This document shows, piece by piece, positions 1 through 8,343 of a stretch of 64,000 nt of DNA (its first letter is position 1; every line of letters starts with the position of its first letter). Position numbers and translations under genes: made by a program. The stretch comes from Acidobacteriota bacterium (GTDB lineage Bacteria > Acidobacteriota > Terriglobia > Acidiferrales > UBA7541), in NCBI GenBank assembly GCA_003223245.1, contig QHYI01000144.1:1-64000 (forward strand), in the 5' to 3' direction. The notes below the pieces were generated by a model. The model was given only the letters and a program-made list of their open reading frames with translations. It was not told the origin of the DNA and did no database searches.

Positions 1-304
1 CTTGGTGCACGCGCTGCGCAGCCACATCGGTCAACACAAAGAGGCGCGAGAATGTATTCAATACATCTGGAAAAATCGACGGCGTATGCGGTATCCCGGG
101 TTCGAAAAACAAGGCTTCTGTACTTCGACGGGCGTCGTGGAGTCCGGTTGCAAGCTAGTCGTTGGGACTCGGCTCAAGCGGGCAGGCATGCACTGGACCG
201 TCAAGGGCGCCAACGCCATCATCGCCCTGCGCTGCAGCAAGCTCAGCGGACGCTTCGAAGATTTCTGGCAACGCCGCTCAGAGCAGAAACGGCCGGCCGC
301 ATGA
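1..304 (+). CDS. ISKra4-family transposase, C-terminal fragment (5' end outside window)
   Basis: The frame is open from the left edge, so only about the last 100 residues are visible. The segment VVESGCKLVVGTRLKRAGMH followed by WTVKGANAIIALR resembles the C-terminal end of ISKra4-type transposases, where the last part of the catalytic domain carries a Glu in the VVE(A/S)GCK motif. The reading frame ends cleanly at a TGA. It would catalyse transposition of its own element. No terminal inverted repeat could be recognised in the following 260 bases, and no second copy is present in the window. Family assignment rests on motif recognition; whether the element is intact cannot be judged because the left part is missing. 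Confidence 0.75.
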   Translation, partial: LVHALRSHIGQHKEARECIQYIWKNRRRMRYPGFEKQGFCTSTGVVESGCKLVVGTRLKRAGMHWTVKGANAIIALRCSKLSGRFEDFWQRRSEQKRPAA

Positions 305-567
305 CTCTATTCCCTAAATCTGATGTGCGCCCACGCGAGTACGAGTAGCAACCTGTACTACCGGGCCGACATGTCGACACCCCATTTCTGGCCTCTTGAA
401 CAGTAGACGCTTCGAGAAGCGGACCTTAGCCTGTTGAGGCCAGCTTAATCAAGCGAATGAGCCGGGGCGGGCTGGCTTACTAAATTTTTAACTCCGGTTC
501 GATTTTCTCCCCCCTCCGAACCAGCTGCGTACCGGGGAAACACAAAAAAAGAAAGAAGGATTGAGGC

Positions 568-1287
568 ATGAATCGTTCACGAGTGGTCATACTCTTATTC
601 CTTTTCGCCATGGGAATTACCATTGCCGGGTGTACCGGGACTGTTGCCGGCCCAAAGGGGGCAGTGCCGTCAATCATCGCACAGCCAGCTAACCAGGCGG
701 TGACAGCAGGGCAGCCAGCCACGTTCACGGTGGTGGCTACCGGCACTGCGCCGCTCAGTTACCAGTGGCAGAAGAACGGCGCGGCCATCAGCGGAGCCAC
801 TTCCACAAGCTACACCACGCCTGCAGCCACCTCATCTGATAACGGCGCGAAATTCATCGTGGTGGTGAGCAACGCGGTGGGTAGCGTGACTAGCAATGGC
901 GCCACGCTTACGGTGAATGCAACCGCGACGGCGCCCACGATCAGCACGCAGCCGGCCAATCAGACGGTGGCCGTGGGGCAGATGGCCACGTTCAGCGTCG
1001 TGGCTACGGGTACCGCGCCACTGAGCTACCAGTGGCAGAAGAACGGTACGGCCATCAGCGGGGCGACTTCGGCCAGTTACACTACACCCGCGACAACCTC
1101 GGCAGACAACGGGGCTACGTTCGTCGTAGTAGTCAGCAACGTGGCGGGGAACGTGACCAGCACTGCGGCCAAGCTTACGGTGAACGCCGCCGGCGGCGGC
1201 ACGATGCCGCAGTTCGGGCACGTCTTCATCGCCATCGGGGAGAACACAACCTATACTTCCAGCTATAACAGCAGCAACATGTGCTGA
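568..1287 (+). pseudogene. Ig-like repeat lipoprotein, N-terminal part of an interrupted phosphoesterase gene
   Basis: Starts at ATG with a purine-rich GAAGGATTGAGG just upstream. The first 21 residues are a lipoprotein signal peptide ending in the lipobox IAGC, so the product should be anchored outside the inner membrane. Two Ig-like domains of about 90 residues follow, each with the pattern QPANQ, ATF.VVATGTAPLSYQWQKNG, SY.TPA, VVVSN. The last 25 residues (PQFGHVFIAIGENTTY and following) are the start of a phosphoesterase domain, which stops abruptly after SSNM. The same phosphoesterase start recurs intact at 1925. The gene is therefore the front part of the 1283-2752 product, cut by an out-of-frame insertion, duplication or misassembly. 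If 715 bases between the repeat copies were removed, one continuous lipoprotein would result. Confidence 0.75.
1090..1281 (+). repeat. Exact 192-bp direct repeat, copy 1
   Basis: Base-for-base identical to 1805-1996, offset 715 bp. It covers the end of an Ig-like domain, a glycine-rich linker and the first about 25 codons of the phosphoesterase domain. The identity stops sharply at the shared AACATG. The flanking Ig repeats are similar but not identical, so this is a recent event or an assembly artefact. 715 is not a multiple of three, which puts the two halves of the gene in different frames. Confidence 0.95.
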
Positions 1288-2752
1288 TAACGGCGCTAAG
1301 TTTGTTGTTGTGGTCAGCAACTCCGCAGGAAGCGTGACGAGCAACGCCGCCACGCTCACGGTGAATGCAACCGCGACGGCGCCCACGATCAGCACGCAGC
1401 CGGCCAATCAGACGGTAACCGTGGGGCAGACGGCTACGTTCGCAGTGGTGGCTACGGGCACGGCGCCCTTGAGTTATCAGTGGCAGAAGAGTGGTACCGC
1501 CATCAGCGGGGCGACTTCGGCGAGCTACACTACACCCGCAACTACCTCGGCAGACAACGGGGCCACGTTCGTCGTGGTGGTGAGCAACTCCGCGGGAAGC
1601 GTTACCAGCACTGCGGCCACGCTCACGGTAAATGCAACCGCAACGGCACCCACGATCAGCACGCAGCCGGCCAATCAGACGGTGACCGTGGGGCAGACGG
1701 CCACGTTCAGTGTGGTGGCCGCGGGCGCGGCGCCGCTCAGTTACCAGTGGCAGAAGAACGCTACGGCCATCAGCGGGGCGACTTCGGCGAGCTACACTAC
1801 GCCTGCGACAACCTCGGCAGACAACGGGGCTACGTTCGTCGTAGTAGTCAGCAACGTGGCGGGGAACGTGACCAGCACTGCGGCCAAGCTTACGGTGAAC
1901 GCCGCCGGCGGCGGCACGATGCCGCAGTTCGGGCACGTCTTCATCGCCATCGGGGAGAACACAACCTATACTTCCAGCTATAACAGCAGCAACATGCCGT
2001 ACTTGACCTCGCTGGCCAATCAATACGGGCTGTCCACCAAATTTTGGGCCGACACCCATCCTTCCATTGGCAACTACGAGGTTATGACGGCTGGACAAGT
2101 CTTTACCAATGACGATGGCCAGACGCCGTCCAGTTTGCCACTCTCCTCGGACAACATTGCCGCGGAGGTGGAAAAGGCCGGCAAGACCTGGAAAGACTAC
2201 GTGGAGAGTTGGAATGGCTGCGGCGCCCTGAAAAGCGGGAGCTACATCGTGCGCCACGACCCGCTCCAGTATTTCACCAACATCAACAAGGCCAACATCG
2301 TGTGCTTCAGCCAATTCGCCACCGACTTGGCCAATCACACGCTGCCGAATCTCTCTTGGCTCTCGCCGAACGGCTGCGACGACGCGCACGACTGCGGGAT
2401 CAGCACGTTCGACACTTGGCTGAAGACGGAAATCGGCCCGCTACTGGCTAGCAGCTATTTCCAACCGGGAGGCGACGGCTTGCTGATCATCACTTTTGAT
2501 GAGAACGACAAGTCGGGCAGCCCCAGCTGCTCTACTACCACGGTTGGGAAGGGCTGCGGCGGGCAAATCGAGACAGTTCTGATCAGCCCAATCAGCAAGA
2601 TGGCCTACCAGTCCACGGTCGGCGACCCCCTGAACTACAACAACACATACGATCACGCCAGCGTCCTGCGGACCCTCGCGGACGCGCTTGGACTGAACAC
2701 CTCCGGTCTGGGCGCAGCCGCTCCGCGTCTGCCTATGGCCGACTTCTTCTAA
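1283..2752 (+). pseudogene. Ig-like repeats plus phosphoesterase (acid phosphatase/phospholipase C-like) domain, C-terminal part
   Basis: Open from a mid-domain junction at 1283 (ADNGAKFVVVVSN), through two further complete Ig-like domains, into a C-terminal domain of about 270 residues of the phosphoesterase family (PF04185-type, acid phosphatase/phospholipase C). Family hallmarks are HVFIAIGENTTY, the HPSIGNY segment, FDEND and YDHASVLRTLADALGL, which carry the usual metal- and phosphate-binding Glu, Asp and His. It would hydrolyse phosphate esters at the cell surface. The first possible start, a GTG at 1310, lies inside an Ig domain and has no signal peptide, so this part is not an independent gene. 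It belongs with the lipoprotein start at 568. Confidence 0.75.
1805..1996 (+). repeat. Exact 192-bp direct repeat, copy 2
   Basis: Second copy of the 1090-1281 sequence. Here the sequence runs on naturally into the rest of the phosphoesterase domain, so this copy is the native context and copy 1 is the one followed by a broken junction. Confidence 0.95.
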
Positions 2753-3161
2753 CCTGCAACCGTGGCGGGAGGGAGGCTGCGTGCGATGGAACGCGCCGCC
2801 CTCCCGGCCACTTCCAAAAAGGTGTTGGGACAAAAGCAAGCCGCAACCTTGCCTTAAAGCTTTAAAGGCAGCGTGCTGCACACCATGAGCAAGCCCGCGA
2901 GCTACGCCCTTCTTGTGCCTGGCATTCCTTTCTGGATCCTTTCGAGAAAAGCGTAACAAGTGCCTTTCCTCCCATCGAACGCGGTCGCCCATGGCCGCGA
3001 CGTGCGCCTGTCCATTAGTTCCCCGGCTAGCTAATCTTGACTCTGATCACACGGGCATTAGCCTGTGCGGTCCGAGCAAAGGACGTGATGCGAAGCCAGC
3101 TAAGATCGTGCCAACGCAGAGGAGCTGATCATCAAAAAGAGTTGGGTCGTAAGATGGAGTC
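2753..3161. other. Intergenic region, no gene recognised
   Basis: About 400 bases between the phosphoesterase and the MFS gene. It holds a GC-rich hairpin directly after the phosphoesterase stop (listed separately) and an AT-rich near-palindrome, CCTTAAAGCTTTAAAGG, around 2853-2869. Short open frames here lack recognisable similarity or a ribosome binding site. Confidence 0.5.
2762..2811 (+). terminator. Hairpin downstream of phosphoesterase, possible terminator
   Basis: GTGGCGGGAGGG (2762-2773) pairs with CCCTCCCGGCCAC (2799-2811) with one bulged G, giving a strong 12-bp stem around a 25-base loop, starting 9 bases after the stop codon. No clear T-run follows, so it may be an RNA-stabilising hairpin or a non-canonical terminator. 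Confidence 0.45.
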
Positions 3162-4751
3162 ATGTCTGGCACAGAACCCATCGGCCAGAGGACGTCCGGC
3201 GCGGACTCCGTAGGCGACGCCCAACTGGTTGGAGTCCAAACCGATAAATGGACGCGCTGGATGATCGCCATTGCCGTGATGGTCAGCGCGGTGATGGAAC
3301 TGGTCGACACGTCCGCAGTCAACGTAAGCCTGCCATACATTGCGGGAAATCTTTCCGCCTCCGTCGACCAAGCCACTTGGGTGCTGACGTCGCATCTGAT
3401 TGCGAATGCGGTCGTCCTGCCACTTTCGGGCTGGCTGGCAAACTATTTCGGCCGCCGGCGCCTGCTGATCCTGAGTGTAGCCGGTTTCACTCTGGCGAGC
3501 ATCTTTTGCGGGCTGGCGCCAACGCTTACAACGCTAGTTACCTTCCGCATCCTGCAAGGAGCCGCGGGCGGCTCTCTTCAGCCAACCTCGCGCGCGATTA
3601 TGCTCGAGGCGTTTCCTCGCGAAGAACGCGGACAAGCCATGGCGCTATGGGGCGTCGGCATTGTTATCGCGCCTATCGTCGCTCCGATGCTTGGCGGCTG
3701 GCTTACTACGAATCATTCCTGGCGGTGGATTTTCTTCGTTAATTTGCCGGTCAGCGTCCTCGGACTGTTTCTCGTGTGGAATTATGTCTTCGACCCACCA
3801 TACATTCGCCGCCCCTCGACCCCCGTCGATTATTGGGGCATGGGATTGCTTGCCATAGGAATCGCCGCGCTCCAGGTGGTGTTTGACAGAGGCCAGGAGG
3901 ACGACTGGTTCAGCTCGCACTTTATCGTCATGATGACCGTGATCGCCCTGATCGGGTTGATTTCTTTCACCATCTGGGAGTTACGGTCGAGCAACGCCGT
4001 AGTTCACTTCCGTTTGTTTCGCTACCGGACGTTCGTGACTGGCACGACTCTTTCGCTGGTCTTGTTTTTCGCGCTCTATGGCAGCATTGTGCTGCTGCCT
4101 CTGTTCATGCAGGAGCTGCTGAATTTTCCCGCGGTCACTGCGGGGGTCTGGAATTCTCCGCGTGGCATGGCCACGATGGCCGTGATGCCCCTCGCGGGCT
4201 ATCTTATCGCTAGGCGTTGGGACATGCGTGCGCTGCTGACCGGCGGTCTGATCGTTTCCGCAATTGGCGGCTACATGTTTTCCTATCTGAATTTGAACGT
4301 TGGGCCATGGAATTTCCTCTGGCCTGAGATTGTCATGGGCGCGGGTTTGTCGTTCATGTTTGTGCCGCTCGCGACCATCACGGTTGATCCCATACCCCAA
4401 GAAGAGATGGGCTACGCGACCAGCTTAATTGCCTTAGCCAGAAATCTTGGCGCGGGGATTGGCATCTCTGTGTTTGCCACATTTGTAGCGCGGCGGGAGC
4501 AGTTTCACCAGTTGCGCTTGGCCGCTTCCATGGCGGCGAAACACAACCTGCCCGCGATAACTTCCCAGTTCCAGGGTTATTTGATGCGGCAGGGGGAAAA
4601 CTCCGGGCACGCGGCACGCCAGGCGCTGACTCTGATGTCCCATCAATTTGCTGCAGCAGGCCTCTACGCTGAGTTATCTCGATGGGTTCCGCCTAATGGC
4701 GATGCTGTTATTTATCGCGGTGCCGTTCGTGTGGATTATGAAAAAGCCTAA
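3162..4751 (+). CDS. DHA2-type (EmrB/QacA) MFS drug exporter, C-terminus frameshifted
   Basis: Start ATG with GGAG four bases upstream. After about 30 polar residues the protein has the typical 14-TM MFS layout. Visible motifs are a first-helix acidic motif MELVDTSAVNVSLPYI, the loop YFGRRRLL (motif A) and the antiporter helix GVGIVIAPIVAPMLGG (motif C). It would export toxic compounds using the proton gradient in the inner membrane. The last residues after YAELS are not membrane-like. The +1 frame from 4675 encodes YLDGFRLMAMLLFIAVPFVW followed by IMKKPNF and more, and stops at 4780-4782. This is the expected final helix, so a few residues were lost together with the frame near 4672, and the last helix is missing from the product as read. 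No periplasmic adaptor gene (EmrA-like) or regulator sits beside it. Confidence 0.85.
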   Translation: MSGTEPIGQRTSGADSVGDAQLVGVQTDKWTRWMIAIAVMVSAVMELVDTSAVNVSLPYIAGNLSASVDQATWVLTSHLIANAVVLPLSGWLANYFGRRRLLILSVAGFTLASIFCGLAPTLTTLVTFRILQGAAGGSLQPTSRAIMLEAFPREERGQAMALWGVGIVIAPIVAPMLGGWLTTNHSWRWIFFVNLPVSVLGLFLVWNYVFDPPYIRRPSTPVDYWGMGLLAIGIAALQVVFDRGQEDDWFSSHFIVMMTVIALIGLISFTIWELRSSNAVVHFRLFRYRTFVTGTTLSLVLFFALYGSIVLLPLFMQELLNFPAVTAGVWNSPRGMATMAVMPLAGYLIARRWDMRALLTGGLIVSAIGGYMFSYLNLNVGPWNFLWPEIVMGAGLSFMFVPLATITVDPIPQEEMGYATSLIALARNLGAGIGISVFATFVARREQFHQLRLAASMAAKHNLPAITSQFQGYLMRQGENSGHAARQALTLMSHQFAAAGLYAELSRWVPPNGDAVIYRGAVRVDYEKA

Positions 4752-4782
4752 TTTTAAATCGCCGGGTGAAGATGCCGCTTAA

Positions 4783-5507
4783 CTTCTCGATAATTATCCC
4801 CTGTAAATATGATATTGGCCGTCATCAAGAGAAATACTTAATTCTCATTACCAGCAATACTGTAAGCTAGGCGCCTGATTGTTCGCGTTGCCTTCTCCCT
4901 CCCCGTGTTTAAAGCTTTTCTACCCCCGCATCTTCAAGATAAGACCGGATTGCTATTAACCACCATTTCGCAAGAATTAACACGACTCTCATCAAAGACA
5001 CGAGCGCACCGTAAGGAGGGCGCAGCGGTCTTGATGGAGATCCGGCCGGGGAAGCGTTTTTCGCTCACGTTCTTCCTATTTGCGACGATAGCCCCGCCCT
5101 GACCGCCGGGAAGTAACCCGCCGTTGTGCGTTAAGCATGATTATGCCGAGCGATGAGCGAAAGGGTGGCAAGGCAGACCGTCTCTTCACCAGTGGGTGGT
5201 TGCAACATCGGTCCAAGCGAATACACCAGGTTAAACCCGGTTAAGCGAAGTTGCCGGAGCAAACAACAAGGAAACAAGGAATTGACCGACACGGAAGAAC
5301 TCCCGCAAGGCGACGCCGCGTGCTGCTTTGTTGGGCCGGTCTTCCGGAGCGGAAGATGAAGACAACCAACTTTTCCGTGCTCGCGCGATTACCAGCCCCA
5401 ACGCGCGTCGCCTGAGGGGGATGTCGCTGACGAAGAGCGCGGTCAGCGTACTCCTTGCACGACACACGGAAAAGAACAGTCACAAACACCGCGCTTGTCC
5501 AGTCCAG
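4783..5507. other. Long intergenic region before glycosyltransferase locus
   Basis: 725 bases without a convincing gene. The first 130 bases are AT-rich (around 4780-4890), unlike the GC-rich surroundings, and could hold a promoter. The later part has several short open frames with no Shine-Dalgarno sequence and no recognisable product. No tRNA or riboswitch fold was recognised. Confidence 0.4.
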
Positions 5508-6779
5508 ATGAGAATGCAAATGAATTACACCGACACCGATAGCAACACGACATGCGTCATGACTTATTCTCATGACGGGTTTGGGCTGGGACATCTGCGA
5601 AGGAACACTACGATTGCTTCGGCTCTGGCGCGTCAGGTTCCCGATTCCAGCGTGTTGATGATGATCGGGTGCCCCTCGGGAGCAGTATTCAAGCTGCCGA
5701 CCGGCGTGGATTTCATCAAGCTTCCTTCGGTGATCAAACGCAATACCGGCGTTTGGCTTCCGCTACGGCTCCGGATCGGACTGGAAAAAACCAAGGCCTT
5801 ACGGGTGGCCACAATTCAAGAAGCCGTGCGAGTATTTCATCCGCAGATCCTGCTCGTGGATCACGTTCCCGTGGGGATCTGGGGGGAGCTGCTCCCGTCA
5901 TTGCAAATGCTGAAAAGACGAGGCGATGCACCAACTATCGTTTTGGGCCTCCGGGATATCTTGGACGCTCCGGAAGTTACGCGCACGCTTTGGGAACGCG
6001 AGGGAACGTACGAAGCGATCCGCAGGTATTACGACGAAATTTTCATTTATGGCCGCAAAGAGCTCTTCGACACGGGCGCAGCGTACGGACTGAATCAGTT
6101 TGCTCCGAAATTGCGCTACGTCGGATACGTGTGCGACCAGGAGCCGCCCAAAAGCCAGAGTGAGATGCGCCGTGAGCTTCAAATAGAGAACAAGTTGCTT
6201 GTGGTAACCGGAGGCGGGGGAGCGGACGCCTTTCCAATGATGCTGGAGTGCATGAAGGCTTTGAAGATTTTGGGAGCGAACTCGGGCTTGGAAGCCATCT
6301 TTATAACCGGACCATTGATGGAGAGTGGCCAGCGCGAGCACCTCGGCGACATGGCCAAGGGATTAAACGTCCGGGTGCTCGTCCACGTAGACGATCATTT
6401 GAGCTACATGAATGCGGCGGACTTGGTAGTTACCATGGCCGGCTACAACTCCCTCTATCAGCTTGTGCGGCTAGGCAAGAAAGGACTGGTCATTCCGCGG
6501 TCAGGTCCAAGTGCTGAGCAACAAACGCGCGCGCGGCTGTTCGCTGAGCGGGGTCTTGTCGACGTTATCCTTCCTGCAGAACTATCCCCCGAGAGAGTGG
6601 CCGAAAAAATCATGGACGACCTCGAGCGGACAGACTATCCCGCCTATGAACCTGCATTTGACACTAACGGAAGCCAAACCGCGGCAGACCGGCTTGCCGA
6701 GCACCTCACGGCAGTCCGCATGTCGTCCACAGCTTATTACAGCGGGCGGGGCCAAGGCGAAACTCGGATATATCGTTAG
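5508..6779 (+). CDS. Glycosyltransferase, GT-B fold, MurG/COG4671-like
   Basis: About 423 residues if started at the ATG at 5508; further ATGs lie at 5514 and 5520. The frame is open upstream to a TTG at 5328, but that stretch is not protein-like. The N-terminal glycine-rich loop MTYSHDGFGLGHLRRN is typical of GT-B enzymes that act on lipid- or protein-linked acceptors. The C-terminal half has VVTGGGGADAFPM and then VTMAGYNSLYQLV and PRSGPSAEQQ, the nucleotide-sugar site of the glycosyltransferase-28 C-terminal domain. It should transfer a sugar from a nucleotide donor in the cytoplasm. It is followed by a glycosyltransferase remnant, another glycosyltransferase and an APH-fold gene, suggesting a surface-polysaccharide or glycoconjugate locus. 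The sugar and acceptor cannot be deduced. Confidence 0.75.
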   Translation: MRMQMNYTDTDSNTTCVMTYSHDGFGLGHLRRNTTIASALARQVPDSSVLMMIGCPSGAVFKLPTGVDFIKLPSVIKRNTGVWLPLRLRIGLEKTKALRVATIQEAVRVFHPQILLVDHVPVGIWGELLPSLQMLKRRGDAPTIVLGLRDILDAPEVTRTLWEREGTYEAIRRYYDEIFIYGRKELFDTGAAYGLNQFAPKLRYVGYVCDQEPPKSQSEMRRELQIENKLLVVTGGGGADAFPMMLECMKALKILGANSGLEAIFITGPLMESGQREHLGDMAKGLNVRVLVHVDDHLSYMNAADLVVTMAGYNSLYQLVRLGKKGLVIPRSGPSAEQQTRARLFAERGLVDVILPAELSPERVAEKIMDDLERTDYPAYEPAFDTNGSQTAADRLAEHLTAVRMSSTAYYSGRGQGETRIYR

Positions 6780-6945
6780 CACATGGCCTCGTCTTTCGTA
6801 GACTTTCTTTCTGGCGTGCTGCCGCGTGGCGTCCCAGTGTGCATCTTTTTAATCAAAGAGCCTGATAACGAACCCATCCGCGGCGAGATGCGCTTGGTGA
6901 AAGCGAAAGCGAGGTATCTTTCGCCGAATAAGAACCCCAATAGAA
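6740..6945 (+). pseudogene. Remnant of a GT4-type glycosyltransferase (N-terminal part only)
   Basis: Between the two intact glycosyltransferases, one frame reads KLGYIVSTWPRLS and then TAG, followed by TF. The next frame then reads RGVPVCIFLIKEPDNEP and further to KAKARYLSP. Together these match the beginning of GT4 glycosyltransferases, whose N-terminus runs like YIVSxxPxLSETFV..ALE..GVPVxIFS.K.P. The remnant therefore has a nonsense or indel change at about 6798-6815, and everything after the first roughly 70 codons has been deleted before the next gene starts at 7055. It overlaps the end of the upstream gene. The identification rests on motif similarity only. Confidence 0.55.
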
Positions 6946-7054
6946 TCCCCCGGGGGAAGCGCGATGGAATTCCAACCGGGTCACTGGAAGCCATGGCCTG
7001 GGTTGGCGGAAGGGTGGCTGGAGGGGTCAAACTTTGTCGGCTCGAGGATATGCA

Positions 7055-8335
7055 ATGAAAATCCTCTATCTGTGTTTCGACCCAAGCATCGATTTGGCAG
7101 CAGAGGCCGGAGCTGCCGTGCACGTTCGTGCGATGATCCGCGCAATGGGGAGACTCGGACATGAGGTCACCGCCTTAGGTAGCTGCGTCGGCCGTCCAGA
7201 ATGGGTTGCGTCCCAGACCGGTGCCAGAGTGATTCCTTGCCAGCTTGCGCGTTTGAACCGTGCTTTGAGAACAGCCATTCGAAGAACCAACAAAGTTCTT
7301 CGCCGCCAGCTGCGCCGCGTTCCCGATGCTGTGCGGCTCCTCCACAATGCCACATTCTTACGCAAAGCCTCGAACCTAGTCCGCGACTTCTCTCCAGACT
7401 TTATTTACGAGCGTTACAGCCTTTGGGGAATTGCGGGACTAACTTTGGCCAAGCGCCAGGGAGTGCCATTGGCTCTCGAAGTGAATGCCCCGCTGGTTTA
7501 CGAGCAGCAGCGTTACAGGCAGAAACTTGCTTGGCCGCGTTTTGCCCGCTGGACGGAGCGTCGCGCTTGGCGAGGCGCCAATCCGGTAATTGTAGTTTCG
7601 GAACTGCTTCAAAAGCATCTGCAGGAAGCGGGTGTGGCTCCCGAACAAATTCGCGTTTTGCCGAATGCAGTGGATGCGAGTTGGTTCACGACCGATACTG
7701 AAACAATCCGTCCGCCCAGGGATCTAGAAAAGGAAGGCGAGTTTGTACTGGGCTTTGTCGGAAGTTTCAAAGCCTGGCACGGGGCCGATTTCCTGCTGTC
7801 TGTATTCGAGGAGTTTTACAGAGTTGAGCCACTTTCCCGGCTGCTGCTGATTGGGGACGGTCCGCTGAAGGATGTGCTCCAGGAGAAGGCCTACCGGGCG
7901 GGCCTTGCGAAGGCCGTGGTGTTCACTGGCATCGTTCCACACGAAGAAATACGGCGTTATTTGGCAGCCATGGACGTGGCTTTGGCACCTTACCCATCCT
8001 TGGAAAATTTCTACTTCTCGCCGCTCAAGCTTTTCGAGTACATGGCTGCTGGACTAGCGGTGGTAGCCAGCAATACGGGACAGGTTTCCCAGCTCATTTG
8101 TCATCGCGTGAATGGACTTCTCTACCAGCCTGAAGATCGCGCAGGACTGTTGCGATGTCTTTGCGAACTGCGAACGAACGCCGCCTTTCGGGAAGAACTC
8201 GGAAGAAACGCCAGAAAAGCGAGCGAGGCTTTTACCTGGGAGCGCAATGCAGCCCGTGTCATCGAATGGGTTCGGCCAAGATTAATTCGAGGGAATCTGC
8301 AGGGGTCGCTGCTTGACGCAGACGCTCGAGCTTGA
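7055..8335 (+). CDS. Glycosyltransferase family 4 (group 1)
   Basis: 426 residues from the ATG at 7055 (MKILYLCFDPSID), with CGAGGA seven bases upstream; the open frame begins 21 bases earlier. N-terminal acceptor domain: glycine-poor loop with AAVHVRAMIRAMGRLGHEVT. Linker WARFARWTERRAWRGANPVIVVSE. C-terminal donor domain: FVLGFVGSFKAWHGADFLL, LLLIGDGP and the signature SLENFYFSPLKLFEYMAAGL. In that signature the usual second Glu of EX7E is the Lys seen in the SPLKLFEYM subgroup. It is a cytoplasmic retaining sugar transferase and stops nine bases before the start of the APH-fold gene, so the two are probably co-transcribed. Confidence 0.85.
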   Translation: MKILYLCFDPSIDLAAEAGAAVHVRAMIRAMGRLGHEVTALGSCVGRPEWVASQTGARVIPCQLARLNRALRTAIRRTNKVLRRQLRRVPDAVRLLHNATFLRKASNLVRDFSPDFIYERYSLWGIAGLTLAKRQGVPLALEVNAPLVYEQQRYRQKLAWPRFARWTERRAWRGANPVIVVSELLQKHLQEAGVAPEQIRVLPNAVDASWFTTDTETIRPPRDLEKEGEFVLGFVGSFKAWHGADFLLSVFEEFYRVEPLSRLLLIGDGPLKDVLQEKAYRAGLAKAVVFTGIVPHEEIRRYLAAMDVALAPYPSLENFYFSPLKLFEYMAAGLAVVASNTGQVSQLICHRVNGLLYQPEDRAGLLRCLCELRTNAAFREELGRNARKASEAFTWERNAARVIEWVRPRLIRGNLQGSLLDADARA

Positions 8336-8343
8336 GGTGGTAC

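Noticed and set aside
1032-1983. Long alternative frames over the Ig-repeat region on both strands
   Set aside because: They mirror the repeat unit in the wrong frame, with Arg/Gln/His-rich composition typical of shadows.
4905-5102. Open frame of 65 codons (plus strand) in the long intergenic region
   Set aside because: No recognisable domain, no ribosome binding site, and composition unlike the neighbouring genes.
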